Assembly (NCBI RefSeq): GCF_000524195.1
Contig: NW_020170404.1
Location: 52,874-116,873, forward strand
Reading direction: 5' to 3'
Source of the DNA: Echinococcus granulosus
Lineage: Eukaryota; Platyhelminthes; Cestoda; Cyclophyllidea; Taeniidae
Length of the DNA stretch: 64,000 bases
Below, piece after piece: positions 52,201 through 64,000 of this stretch (its first letter is position 1; the number at the start of each line of letters is the position of its first letter). The position numbers and the translations under genes were made by a program. The notes below the pieces were generated by a model. That model did not search any database, was not told the origin of the DNA, and worked only from the letters and a program-made list of their open reading frames with translations.

Positions 52201-55200
52201 TGAGTAGTAGTAAGGCTTGAGAGGTTGGAAGTAAGTCACTAAGGTATGGAGCTTAATGAGCAACCACATCAATGCCTTTCTGATGCGTATGAGAGTAATT
52301 GATTCATTTGGCGTTTTAGCCATTGTCAGTGGAGTTCAGTCCTCCAAAGCCCAATTCTAATTCGCTCTCCCTGTCCATCTCCTCCAACGTGGTTCCGCAC
52401 GCCGGTAGTAGCGTTAGCGGACTGTGTTGCTGGCGGCAGCGTCTGCGAACCTCAAAGTCAGATTCATGTCTTCAATGCATGCAATGGCTGAGGCATCCCG
52501 AAAGAGGCTACCACCACTGCAGCCACTTCACAGTGAGTGGAGAGTCGGGTTTTGTCAGCGACTCGGATAATGCTTGGCGTCAACGTCACTGTTACCAACG
52601 CCTCCACAAACCGTCTGTTTGTCTCGTTGAACAACGCATTCGACATCACTTTCGTTCTCTCTCTTTCCCTCTTCCCATCAATTTATTACGATGCCTTCTC
52701 ATCTCGCAGCCTTCTGAATCCTCCAAAGGTAATGTACGCACTAGCTCTAGCGCAAATTTAGCTTTATATTTGAAGTGAATTTGCCGCTAGTGTGGAATCC
52801 CCGGACCATATCAGTTGTATGTGCTTGTGTATGGCTCTTCTCTTGTGGCGAAACAAGGTGTTCTAGTGGTACTCTATTTGAGGTTATTAATGTGATATTT
52901 GGATTGACAATCTATGAGGCAAACAGCATGATTGGAACCAACGAAGTAAGGTCGACCAGCCCCTTCAAACACTAGTTTATGCGTACAATTTACCACCTTT
53001 GTTACGCTGGCAGACCTTCCATCTCGGTCTGTGAGTGTGGTTTTACGGAATAATTTGTCCTTGAATACCCTAATGAAGTACCGTAGATAATTTTAATAGT
53101 ACTCCATGGCTTAAGTCTGGCAGACGGGTGTTTTTGTGAAATGACTGCAGTTTTATCGATATTTACACAGCTTTGGTTGGTGGTGGACAATGTTTTGGTG
53201 AGGTCTGTCACGATATGCTGTCCATGGCATAGCATGGGTAACGTGCGGTCTTATGCGCACGTGCGATCGGTGATAAAACTTTTCACTTTAGTACCACAAG
53301 TATTTTGGCTTTAAATGAGTACTGTTTTTGTTGTATCATTATCTGTGGAACATTTATTGCCCTTTTTTATTTAGTGCATCCTTTTTCCATTGTATCCGAA
53401 GTTGTATCTCTAATCCGTAAGACACGTTCACTGCCTGACTATATTGCCTCTTTTATGCCCCTGGGATTGTGTTCTAAGGATCCATAGTCATTTGCTACCT
53501 TTTTGCCTCGGATGTTGCTAGTACTTTTAACTGGTCGAATGCTATGGGAAATGTGCATAATTCACTTATTCCCACACACAGAGCGTTCCTTCCAACTGTG
53601 GAGCCAGGCGCTTATATGAGCAGCAGGCCGAACACGCGCATCGAACCCTGTCTTTTCCCAAATGTGGCGTGCACGAGAAATATCCATTGATTCATCTATC
53701 TGTGTGTGTGTGTGTGTATGTGTGTGATTACTACGAATGTGCGTGTGGCGAACGCGTGGTCCTGGATACAGCCTTTCCGCCTTTGCTAGGCTCTTCAGCT
53801 TGCTTACGAGTGTTATGCGCCATTCTCCGAGTGTCTTGTCAATAGTTATTTCGCCAAGGCAGGAGGTAGCGGTGAATTCGACTGAAGGTTGAAATCGGTT
53901 TTGGAAATCACACAAATGCGTTTGACAGTTTGATCAATCGTTTTTCCATCATCATTGCCAGGTTTATGTCCTTGACACAGCTATGCTGTGCTAGGTTCAT
54001 TAGAGCAATAATTTAACTCTGCATTTGTGGAATTATAAACATAAGCTAGAATTAAGGGTAAAACGGTTTCACTATGCCATTTCAAATGTTCAAGCTTTGT
54101 GATACCAGTGTGCATGCAGAATGTATCAACTTATGATTTCGTCCTCCAGTGGAGGCTTTTTAAAGGAAGACAAAAAGTAACGGTTTCCTAGTCGTCTACT
54201 GCATGTCCCGTTCAGTGCGGCACTTTTTTTGTGTTTAGAAAACCCATCTTGGTGAAAGGCAGACGAACAGAGTAAGTATGGGACTATTTAGGAGTCACAA
54301 TTTCTCTTATCGTCTTCTGATCCGTTTACACCACTTGCAGTCCACGTAGGCACACTTCATATTATTACACGATTCCCAAGCCTCCACCATAACGATTAGT
54401 ATCCCACTGCTATTTTTCTGCAGGCTGACAAATTTAAAAGTTGATTTTTGTTTGCTAGCGGTGTATGTGGAAACAGCACCTAGCACACTGTCAAGGCAAA
54501 AAACAGACAGTGGATACTGCGTTCAAAGTTCACACATCTATTTCACTAAATGCATTCAAGGTAGTTGGAAAAAAAGGGAGTTTTTTTGTTGAAACGTGGG
54601 TAAGTGACTAACAATCGGTGCAGTTTGGCAATTGACTTATTGATAAAATTATTTTTGTGGCAGTTTCACATTACAAGCCAGCTTAGCCACCACACACTTA
54701 ATCATTAAATTACTGTTGTGGTCATGTTCGAGTGCGTAATAGCCTGTCCCATTTATCGCTTTTTCCCATTACTGTAAGGGAGGTTAAATTAGTTACGACA
54801 CCCTCCCTGCTGTGAATGTTGGTGGGAGTCAGGCGTTACCCACGAAGGTGAGACATGCAGTGACTTTCTTTGAAACCCTTCATATGGCTACTGGTTAAAC
54901 CTTTCATTGTCTACAATCCTTCATGCTGTTGGCCTTTTAGACGAATCAAGCACAAGCAATCAAGTGAGTTCTTTCGAGGAGTGCACTCCAATCAAGGCTA
55001 AACAGTGCCACCATGCCTCGGAGAACCCAGCATTTATCTTCCCACATCATTCCCCTTTAAATTCAGGGATGTCACATTCCCTGATTGCTGTCAGTCCAAT
55101 CCACTCCTCGACTTGGAAGTATTCTCAAGAGTAGGTTTTTCGGATTTATCGACTGAGCGATCGTTCCTTGTTTTAGGAGTCGAGTTGCTTTTACTTCCCA

Positions 55201-58200
55201 ATCTATACCAATGACATTGAGTCTACGATATAATATCGAAAATTATGCACACAATGACTTATTGTTACTCTTTAAAAACGTTGTGTGTAGATATTTACAA
55301 ACCAAGGTTACTGCGACATTCATACACGCATAAAGAATTCACCTTGTTTGTCAGTCACGTCGAACTGCATTTATTATTATTTGCAGGACATGGCATTTTG
55401 TGGACGGATAAAGAGGACCTGTTGATATGTTTAAGTATGCTTCCATGCCCGTGCATGTTTCGTACTGTCACCTTTAAGGTTATCTATATTTCGGGTAGAC
55501 CCTAAAACTGAAGGTCAGAGTGACTATATGCATTTGTGCTTGCGTTCGTGAACAACGTGTTAGAAACTTAGTCTAGCAAGGCAGATTCTTACGTATTCGT
55601 CCACTTGAAGCAATGTTTTACTTCGTGGGCGAGCTAAGAGCAATGGCGTCAATTAATTAGACACCACCTGCAAGCAGTCCTGAAACGCAAGTAGCCCTTT
55701 TACCCTTGCAAACTTCTGGATCGAATGTGTGTTTTCATCCTTGGCTTTGTAAAACCGCGTTGTGTTGAGGCCCCGGTTTCATTGTACTAATTAAAGGAAG
55801 TGGTAATTTAAGTGCTTCCTAAATACATCCGTATCTCATGCCATTTGTGTCAAGTCACGCGTCACTCCAACAATGTGTTCTTTTCATGTAGTTGTGACTT
55901 AGCGGCGGACGAAAGACCGGGAGCACCGGGTGGCTCAGTTCTTGACAAAACACGATGTCAATCCTCGCTGCAGGCCTGCGACTCCACCTTTTCGATACTC
56001 TCCTCTACCAACGTCGACGAGGATGACAACGATAACGATGTGGAAAATGTTGCTGTTGGAGTGGCGTTGGCGGGAGCGGAGGAGGAGGACTCTGCCCTCA
56101 TCACTTCACCCACTTCTTACTCCTTTCCTCATGATAGTGACAATGAGGTCGATGAAAAGGAGGATGACGATCTCTTTGCACATCTCTACCTTGGGAACGA
56201 ATATAAGGGACGGCGCTGCTTGTCTAGGAGTCTTCCCAGTCTCTTGGGTTAGTTTTTCCTAAGTAACCAAATCCCATAGTTGGTGTTACGGTGAACTCGT
56301 GTTTTAGCTATAAGGCTCTAGAATCTAATGGTGGAACCAAATCCTGTGGATTAAAGCTGCTGGGATTCATACAGGCAATAATACTAAAAAGTGGACAACA
56401 GTGTAAATGGGAGAACCGTTTCGCTGGAAAATTTGCTTAAGTTTAGGACTCATTTAAATGCATTTGTTAGTAAAGAAAAACAAACTAGACTATTTCCACG
56501 ATGATGCTAACTCCACGTAAGAATAAAGCTACTCAATATCTTGTCCTATTTAGGTAACCTCCACGGTGCTCACTGAAAGTTGAATTGCGTGTTACCAAAA
56601 GCCGACGTTATTTTTCATTTTGTTCTCATTGTGCATCTCCATGGTTTCGTTTTTTAATGCGGAATTTCCTTTGTTACGTTCTAACCGGAATATCCACTCA
56701 ACTGAACTTTCAAGTTTACTTAAGGAAACACTTTGTGTCTATTGGTGTGGCACTCAAGGATGTTAAGTTTAGCTTGGTATTTTCGTTGCCACAGATAAAG
56801 TTATTCTGCCCAAGAACTAAAATATTCGTTTATTCTCAGACTAAGACCATGATCCTACAATCATTTGAATGTTTCAAACTTAACCAGTCTGCGATGCAAT
56901 TCAGTGCAATTATTTGACATAAACCGGTAAAGAAACGTAGGTGGCACCGGTAGGACTTGCGCCAGTGGCCATATGTGTTGGAACGCAAACAGAATCCTCT
57001 AAAATGGTTGAACAACGATTTGTTTACGCCTGAGGCTTATCGCCTTCTGTTTTGCATGCATTCACCAGACACGCGACCTGTGGGGTGGAGCATATTACGG
57101 TCATTTGAGGGGTCCTTTGGGGAACAGCAACAAGGCGGTGACACCACAGAGGAGGCTTATGTGCCCATCATCATGCTCAGTGAAGAGGCTGAGGACGAGG
57201 TGGAGGGAGGAGACACCACACTCGGTGTTGAATCGCATTTAGAAGTGGGTGCCGGAGACGCTCTCAGTCGCCTCGCCTGGTCCCCGCTTAGTTGCCGCTC
57301 CGAGGATGTGAGTTCATACCACCGCTATCACTCGCATATTTGAGTTGTCGCTTAGTTATTTGCTGTCATTCGATGGCGATTAGGTTCTGTTGTAAATTTG
57401 TTCGTTTCCCAGCACCGAGGAGTGCTTAGCCTCGCCGATCAGGCATCAAGCCGCGCTCAGAAGCCGGTGTTAAGTCAGTTTCTGAGTGACTTCTTGCAAA
57501 AGTAGTCTCTTTCTTGGGAAGATAATATAGGCGGTTATTGACTTCAGCAGGAACTTTACCAATCTTTTTACCGTCTGGAGGGAGTTTAGGGGTCTTATAA
57601 CGCCACAGTTGAAAAGTGCCACTAACTTTTTAGTCTTCTGTGGAACCTTTTTTGATTAAATAAGGATTTATGTGATCCTGCTCGAAAACCAGAGAGTGGA
57701 ATTGGATTTGAACGGGTCTTGTAAACAACGATCTTGTGCACAGCCTAGTCCACCTTAGAGTTGATACAAACACTGTAAACCTAAAAATGTTAGCTATGAG
57801 ATGATTTTGGACAAAATTCAAGTCCGGCTGTCTTAACTAGTGAATGATGTGAAGAGGAAAAAGGTGAAGCAGAACAGCTGGATGATGCCGAGTCTTGTTT
57901 CAACTTTGGTTCATTTGCCTTAAGTTGGCCAGTCTGGCCGCTGCACTGCGACTGTCACCGGCAGACTCGGAGAAGCTTTCGAAAGTGTTGCGTGATGGCT
58001 CTGAGGTGGCAAGTTGGTTGTCGAGTCTCGAGACGTCTCTCTACGTGCCTACCAAAGCCTCTGATATCTTATCCTCCTCCGACCTGCTCTGCCGCCTCCG
58101 TCCTGAGCTTAGTCGGGTAGAGTTGGACAAGCACCTCAGCGAACTCCAGGTGAGTGCTTGATCTAATAATGTATGCAATGGCGTTTTCACCCCTTCTTTC

Positions 58201-61200
58201 CCCCATCACTCTCTGAACGCAAAGTATCTTTGTCTTCGGAACTGGCTTTGTAGTCATCTACCTTTAACTAAAAAACGATGATCGAAACCTGATACAAGGT
58301 CGTAGGGTGTCAGGTTTAGCGAATGCGTGGAACTTTTTAAGGGTTTTATAAAGATGGAAAGAGATTTTCTGAAGGTTTCCAAACTTTACTTGACTCTTTA
58401 AAGCAAATTTATCGCATTGATTATAGACTACTAGGCATCAAAAGCATGGGTCTGTGGGCTAGTGGTTATGGTCATCTATCAGACACCCATCTGCCACATA
58501 GTTAATTGAACTTAGAACTGTTACAAGTCCGTCTCCTCAAATTTTATCTGTTTTAACGCTACGCTTTCGGATATCTTCATTAAGTTGTTGTAGTGATAGT
58601 GGACTGTATCCGTTACACCAGCATAATTATAGACGGCTCTAAAAAAAGTCTTATTCCCACATTTGGCACACGCAGAGATACGCTTTTACTCTCACCACGC
58701 CCTTATACCCACGCCACGTTCCCTCTATGCTTTTTACGGTAATCTTTACTTAGAAGTGACATCTCGTTGCCAAGTCGTAAATGCAACTGCTTTTTTTCAT
58801 GGAGAAACAGGCATATGGCATAACCAACCATCGTGCACCCCACTTTCGCTGTTTCCAAAGCAATATGAAGTTGTTTGAGGAAATAATCTCATGCTGCCAT
58901 CTTAGTGTGGAGCGTGCAACTGCTCATTCGTCGTTACTTCCATATCATTTTCTACTAACAGGTGGATTTCCTCACTTATTTGCTGGTTTTAAAAACCACT
59001 GTGTCGCAGTACCCGAGACCTCAATGAAGGCGTTATAGGATGGAGGAGCCTGAATAAAACAATATTGTGAATGTAGGAAGTAGTGAATTGTTAATAGAAA
59101 TGGTATTACCGAAAGCTGGGGAGACCGGGTCCGCGTAGCTAGATGTACGACTAGGGCAGATATTCTTCTGTCAACACGTTGCATTCAGTGGAGTTTGGCT
59201 CACAATGCTGGTAGGTTATGCGAATACTTTCCCAAGAGTCTCAGGGTAAGCACCGACTTTCCCGTTGGTGGATGCATTGTGAATTTCCTCGTCACGACGG
59301 ATGGTAAATTCGTGTACCACCATCATCAACGTCAGTGACTAACCTTTGTGATTGGCTGCCACGTTTAATGGACTAAATCCAGTCATCCACGGTACAAAAA
59401 ATTTCCCAAAAGGTGGACAAAGACGGTGACAGGGCTGGTTGAGTTTTAGGTTTAAGAAAGTTAGTGGACCTGCATTAAAAACATTAACCTTAATGTATTA
59501 CCAGATCTAATGTTTTCAAGATAGGTTCCAAAGTAATCGTTAGAAATGTGGATTGCACAGTTCGGGCACTCGAAATAAACTTAACGCCTTTTTGTGTCAC
59601 TTTTGATTTGTTAGACATGCAGACAGGCGAGCATATCGCGGATGTGTGTGGGTACCTTTCTTAAAGAGAAGGCTACGTGAATTTGAAATTCTGGTGAATT
59701 GACAGCACATAAATAATCCATGTTTATCTACACGAGTCACCTGGGTAACGAAAAGTACTGCGAACATCACAGTACCAGTTTACTATTTACTTTGCTTCAG
59801 TATTACTCCGGACGGTTGGAACGCTGGCATCAGGAGGTGAACACGTTGATTAAGAGGCACAAGGCACGTCTCCTAAAACTCGAACCCCAGGCCAATAAAC
59901 TGCTGGCATCCGACCACGGCTTCCTCACCCTCTTTCCGAGCTGGCTTGACATGATCGCTTCCAGGTTCGTTATCATGTCCTTTCATGCCTATGTTGTATT
60001 TACAAGTAATATTAATTTCTTTACCCCTCCCCTTTCGCAGGCGTACGGAGGTAGAACGAGAGTTACAGTCGCAGGTGCATCTGCTAGACTACATAAATTG
60101 TGTCACCTCTGATACCAAGAAAAAGCTACAGGAGATTGAAAATCAGGCTGAGCCGGCTATATCTGAAGCCCAGTGCGTTGTGAAACAATTGGGAGGCTCA
60201 AACACCCCATCAATTGGTGTCTTCACTGACTGTTACCAATCAAGTAGATCGTATTTTCGAAGAGGCGCGCCGAATATCCCTGCACTGACCGAAAGACTCC
60301 AGGTAGTTTTTCCCCTAATCTGTTTATCACTTTTATGACTGCTTGAAGCAGACCTGGCAAATCCGACAAACAAGTCATCTCGCTGTCGCGCCGGTTCTTT
60401 CAGGTACATTTGAAAGCGTAGGCGTAGCAATAAAGGTTTGCTTAATGCCAAATCACGTGCTACTTAGAACACATTTTTGGTGACTTCGCCTCGAGATCAA
60501 TTAAAATGGCGACATCTACAAACGAATCATGTATTGTTGTGCTGATTTGAAAAATGACTATTCTAGATTGATTTACTCCTGGAGCAGAGGTAAGAGTGTG
60601 GAGACAATACGGCAAGTTTTTTTCAGCGCCTCTTATTCTAGGAGACATTGAAATACGAAATTAATTAGGAAACTGGTAACATGGGTGATGCAGACATCGT
60701 GGATACTGGCAAGGCTCGCATAGTAATGACTGCAAAACAGGTGTTTCGCCATTGTATCGCAATTTTGGTCAACCGCAATCGTCATGCTAGGAAAGAGGTA
60801 TTAGTAGCTTGCGCTGTCATGTGTTTAATCAAATTGCTGTCTGCAGGATCTGCTGGAGCGTGCTTCCGAGTTGGATCCCTGTAGCAGCCTCCTCCGTCAA
60901 CCGTCGATTGAGGCGCTTTCCGACAATCAGATCCTTCGAGCTCGTCTGAGATCCTCGTTGGCTAGCCTACACAATCTCTCCTCTCTATCTCCCTCCATCT
61001 GCTTTGCACCACAACACCAACAAACTAGCAATCGTCGCACCAATGTTTCGCCCCCTCGACACTCTTCACTGAGGTGGGACCCACGGAAGGTTCGCTACGT
61101 GGCGTTACTCTTCACTATCGTGTCACTTTTCTGCTACACACTTCTCCAGCTCGGTTGGTACAGCACCGAAGAGGCAAAACACTGGTGCAACCGCGACTGC

Positions 61201-61311
61201 TTTGTCTGCTTTGCCTCGGTGTGGTCGCGCTCCCTTTGCATTACTATCCCTCCCCTCTCCTACTCAACCGTCTCTTCCTCTCCCTGCTGCTTTTACCCAC
61301 CTCCAACGTAA
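46232..61311 (+). CDS. Nesprin-like KASH-domain outer nuclear membrane protein
   Basis: Predicted LINC-complex protein linking the nuclear envelope to the cytoskeleton. Exons: 46232-46264, 46301-46408, 46439-46612, 46724-47009, 47107-47160, 49097-49173, 51374-51619, 52320-52532, 52710-52728, 54941-54963, 55892-56247, 56954-57307, 57413-57466, 57925-58149, 59801-59964, 60041-60302, 60669-60797, 60847-61311. Junctions agree in phase except around 55892-56247, so an exon or border is missed there. The body is helical and spectrin-repeat-like (LERWHQEVNTLIKRHKARLL, RTEVERELQSQVHLLDYI), with a very acidic linker at 56010-56200. The last exon has a membrane helix (YVALLFTIVSLFCYTLLQLG, about 61095-61154), then 51 lumenal residues ending FYPPPT. 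The terminal PPPT and a Cys 24th from the end match vertebrate nesprins. No calponin-homology domain is seen. Individual short exons (19 and 23 bases) are the least sure. Confidence 0.78.
53699..53728. repeat. Short (GT)n microsatellite in a KASH-gene intron
   Basis: About 30 bases of GT dinucleotides with one TATG interruption, between exons 52710-52728 and 54941-54963. Confidence 0.9.
61095..61308 (+). other. KASH domain: transmembrane helix plus SUN-binding tail
   Basis: A basic Arg-Lys-Val-Arg precedes a hydrophobic helix of about 20 residues. The lumenal segment then ends in Tyr-Pro-Pro-Pro-Thr at the stop codon. In nesprin-1 and nesprin-2 the last four residues (PPPL/PPPT) enter the SUN-domain pocket, and a Cys at the 24th position from the end forms a disulfide with SUN. 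Here Cys (in SLCITIPP) holds exactly that position. The lumenal segment is about 20 residues longer than in nesprins and carries extra cysteines. Confidence 0.8.
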
Positions 61312-61574
61312 TGCGTGTTCGCTCGTACTCCCAGATGTTTATCCTCCCTACTGTATGTTCACCTTTGCTATATTCCACGGATACATTTTGTCTGATTCAT
61401 CGCTTGTACGCTCATTGGGTTTAAATGGGAATAAGCACGAAATGAGCGGTGGACCTTTATTAAAGTTGACAACGACGCAACATTATATCCAAAGTCCCGA
61501 GATTGGAGATCAACCGGGCAAGAAATGCACTTTACGCACGATGAAGGCAGGAGAAGAAAGCGGCCAGAGTGCGC
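61312..61574. other. Short convergent interval between the KASH gene and PRPF19
   Basis: Only 263 bases separate the two stop codons. TTTATTAAA at 61456-61464 gives AATAAA on the minus strand (61461-61456, for PRPF19) and ATTAAA on the plus strand (61459-61464, for the KASH gene). Confidence 0.6.
61456..61464. terminator. Overlapping polyadenylation signals on both strands
   Basis: The sequence TTTATTAAA reads AATAAA on the minus strand, 114 bases after the PRPF19 stop, and ATTAAA on the plus strand, about 150 bases after the KASH stop. Both distances are normal for a poly(A) signal. Confidence 0.5.
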
Positions 61575-62950
61575 CTAGGTCTCCATGGCGGAGTCGCCGT
61601 CACCTGCCTCCCCTGGTCCGGTGCCATAAATCTTGACGCTGCGGTCAAGACTGCACGAGATGACTGATTTGGCGTTGGGACCGAATCGAACACCAGTGGC
61701 CGGAGAGGTGTGCGCTGTGAACGTCACCAGCTCATCCCACTGCTTGCAGAGGTAGACACGAACGTCGCTGCCAGCAACTGCAAGATAGCATCCCGACTGG
61801 TCGAACTCAAGGTCATTGATCTCGTAGACCGAATTTGCTCGCTCCAATTCCGGAGTCTAGAGAATAAAGAAGCGAAATCAGACACGAGTCGTGTAAGTTT
61901 GGGGAGAGAGAAGTGCAAAACCAACGAGAGTTCTAAAGTTCTTCAGTTTGCGCAGATCCCACAGCTTGATCTGGCCATCGGCACCGCCGGTGGCGAGATA
62001 GTAGCCGTTTTCAGAGAAGGAGACGGCGGTGAGTGGCTGGTTAGCACCCATGCCGTGGGTGAAGTTGGCTGCGTTACGACGTTCTCGAATGTCCCAAATT
62101 TTCACCTCACCGTCTACCGTTCCAGTAGCCAAAATCTGGCCGTCCGGGTGGAACTGGGCACAGGTCAAACCTGGCGGGGTGGGTGTAAAAGGCAAAGACA
62201 GTTAATCAGTCGGACAGAGGACTCACATACGCAACCTTGCAGCTTGCGCTTATTGTGGTCAGTGAGCAGGAGCACAGTTTCCACCGAATTTAAAGGTTAA
62301 AACTGCTCTGGGGTGTGCAGTTTATCTTAAAGAAAGGCCGATACATGATTTGCCGGATGCATAAAATCACGAGCCTTAACGCGCGAACGAACGTGCCAAC
62401 CAATGTGCAGTCAGAAGTAAAGCTGAAATGCCACCTAGGCTGACTCACCGCGCATTTTTTTTTCAGTTATTTGATTTCATCTCGAAGCTAGGTGTTGCTG
62501 TATACACAAATTTTGGCTACACACATGGCGAATTGTAGAAAAAGTGATGACCAAAACGCTAGTATCTAAAGCCATGCAACTAGAAATTTGCGGAATCGGA
62601 CTGGGATTTGGGTGGTAGTCTAAGAATCACCACTCGTCGCCGAACAGATACAGACCTTGAAGCGAGCCGCCTTTCTCCACAGTGACCCTGACGAGGACCT
62701 GTCCGCGCCGCAGATCGCTGAGAGCCCACTGACCGTCGGCGGAGGAGGAGAGGAGGTAGTCACCGATGGCGTGGAGTGAGAGACCGGTAACGGGACCGGC
62801 GTGAGCGCGGATTACGGAGGCGCATTGCGCCTGTTCCACCCCCCAGACCCGCACAGTGCAGTCCGGCGAGGCGGTGAAGGCCAGCTGCTCACTGTGGTGG
62901 TACACCACTCGCGTCACCTTCTTCGTATGTCCACGCAGAATTGACACCAC
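61575..62950 (-). CDS. PRPF19: Pre-mRNA-processing factor 19, C-terminal WD40 part (5' partial)
   Basis: Core of the PRP19/NTC complex: an E3 ubiquitin ligase needed for spliceosome activation in the nucleus. Minus-strand exons 62950-62656, 62170-61926 and 61856-61575 join in phase (1, then 0). They encode the last several WD40 repeats: [14 protein letters not shown], then [18 protein letters not shown], [119 protein letters not shown] and the last blade [10 protein letters not shown]. These match human PRPF19 closely in order. A short acidic tail, [12 protein letters not shown], extends past the usual C-terminus. The N-terminal U-box, the coiled coil and the first WD40 blades must lie upstream, beyond 62950 and probably past the window end. 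Confidence 0.96.
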
Positions 62951-64000
62951 CTTGGGATGAAAATACAGGATTGTCGATAAGAGACAATTCGAGACGGTAA
63001 GCTAAACAATAACAGGAAGTTGTGCCGTGTTAGCCAACTCTAGATTCATTAGTAGCTGGGCAAAGACTGAGTTAAGAAAACATGCGACCATTCGAAAATG
63101 AAAGATACACTGAAGGAAATCTTCAGTGTGGTGAAATATTTGCAAAATCAGCTAATCTTTAGATCGACAAGAAGCTTGCCATAAAAGGGAAACACTTGGC
63201 TTAGCACTTAGGAGACTAGTGGCCTTAATATGTCAAAGGTGAAAACAAGAGACTCGAAATGCCTACTTTTTAGTAAAATACTAGTAAACGTGTTGCTTTG
63301 GGATTATTTGAGGAATTCACAGGCTTGGAACGTTTGTTCGTATTCAAAAATCCGAATGCCTCCAGAACGACAATGACAGCACGAGTAACAGATGTGGCGC
63401 AAAAAATTGGACTTGGCTCAATTCGAGCGGAAGAGAAATATTCGCAAATCAGACAATTTGAGATTCCATAGTCCAAGAGGAAGTAATGCACAAATATACG
63501 CGTTCAAGTGGTCAAATGATTAGAGCGAAATTGGGCACAAGTGAGGAAAGCTTTCAAAAAAGCAGACACTTAAAACAACTTCAAGGTTTCGGATGATAAA
63601 TTGACACTTTTTCGACAAAACAATTACCAACGTGACGCAGTAGGGTGACAAGAGATTCACATAGTTGAACCGACTTCTGCTCGTAATGTCTATGACAGAT
63701 TAAATCAACGATCCTAAGCATCTGAGACAGTTCCCCAGTCACTCGATTCGAGGGAGCCGTTAATCCCCAAGAGAAATTAAACGGCGAGTCAAAAAGCTTG
63801 AAGTCAGAAGAAAAAACCGACATCGAACTATGAAACCAAGGCATTAAAATGATTGGATAGCTAGTCAACCTAATTGTAATGATCAACCTACCACCTTACC
63901 TCTTTTTTGAACCATTCTTTCATAAAATCCTGATTTAATTTCATTGCTGTGGTTCTAGAATCATGTCGACTTCAGAAACTGAGTTTAAGCATATTCCTAA
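62951..64000 (-). other. Probable PRPF19 intron
   Basis: The acceptor at 62951 (CCCAAG before GTG GTG TCA) requires an upstream exon, which I did not find before the window ends. A minus-strand open frame at 63581-63886 has some helical character but no homology or acceptor that I can support. Confidence 0.45.

Noticed and set aside
61074..61636. Two overlapping plus-strand frames after the KASH region
   Set aside because: They are other frames of the KASH exon and the convergent 3' regions; the KASH frame has the splice phase and the membrane helix.
61710..62300. 196-codon plus-strand frame
   Set aside because: It is antisense to the PRPF19 WD40 exons, which are strongly conserved.
63581..63886. 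Minus-strand 101-codon frame as an upstream PRPF19 exon
   Set aside because: It shows no similarity to the PRPF19 U-box, coiled coil or WD40 blades, and no convincing acceptor.
1..64000. Bacterial features: operons, ribosome binding sites, CRISPR arrays, attachment sites
   Set aside because: All confident genes are spliced eukaryotic genes; no regularly spaced direct repeats of CRISPR type were seen.
1..64000. tRNA and rRNA genes
   Set aside because: None was noticed by reading, but a covariance-model scan would be needed to exclude tRNAs or small RNAs, so none is claimed.

Overview
The window is eukaryotic nuclear DNA. Its genes are split by spliceosomal GT-AG introns, many only about 30-75 bases long (RFC4 has four of 32-38 bases), mixed with introns of up to about 2 kb. 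The protein set is animal-type: mitochondrial ATP synthase gamma, GPCPD1, RFC4, Spen/SHARP, a nesprin-like KASH protein and PRPF19. The mini-introns in otherwise long-intron genes suggest a parasitic flatworm (cestode or trematode); this is an inference, because no species marker was identified.

Layout. 1-915 (+): 3' part of the ATP synthase F1 gamma gene. 1620-8298 (-): GPCPD1, convergent with it, in widely spaced exons. 9626-11835 (-): a FAR1/ZSWIM-type zinc-finger gene probably derived from a Mutator-like transposase. 12128-13551 (+): complete RFC4 in eight exons. 13.6-25.2 kb: gene-poor, with a possible terminal exon near 15.5 kb, an unidentified minus-strand gene encoding a probable membrane protein (20438-22624) and a long GT microsatellite. 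25205-36051 (+): complete Spen orthologue in ten exons, about 2559 residues, with four RRMs at the N-terminus and a SPOC domain at the C-terminus. 36-46 kb: intergenic, holding a cluster of diverged copies of one short dispersed repeat. 46232-61311 (+): a multi-exon gene ending in a membrane segment and a KASH-type tail. 61575-62950 (-): 3' part of PRPF19, tail to tail with the KASH gene.

The genes are ordinary eukaryotic neighbours and not an operon. Several concern nuclear function (RFC4 in clamp loading, Spen in transcription and RNA, PRPF19 in splicing, the KASH protein at the nuclear envelope), but nothing in the sequence links them functionally. The most interesting items are the KASH terminus with its correctly spaced cysteine, the transposase-derived zinc-finger gene, the unidentified membrane-protein gene and the local repeat family. 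Exon boundaries were worked out by hand from splice signals, reading phase and remembered family sequences. No alignment, RNA data or tRNA search was available.
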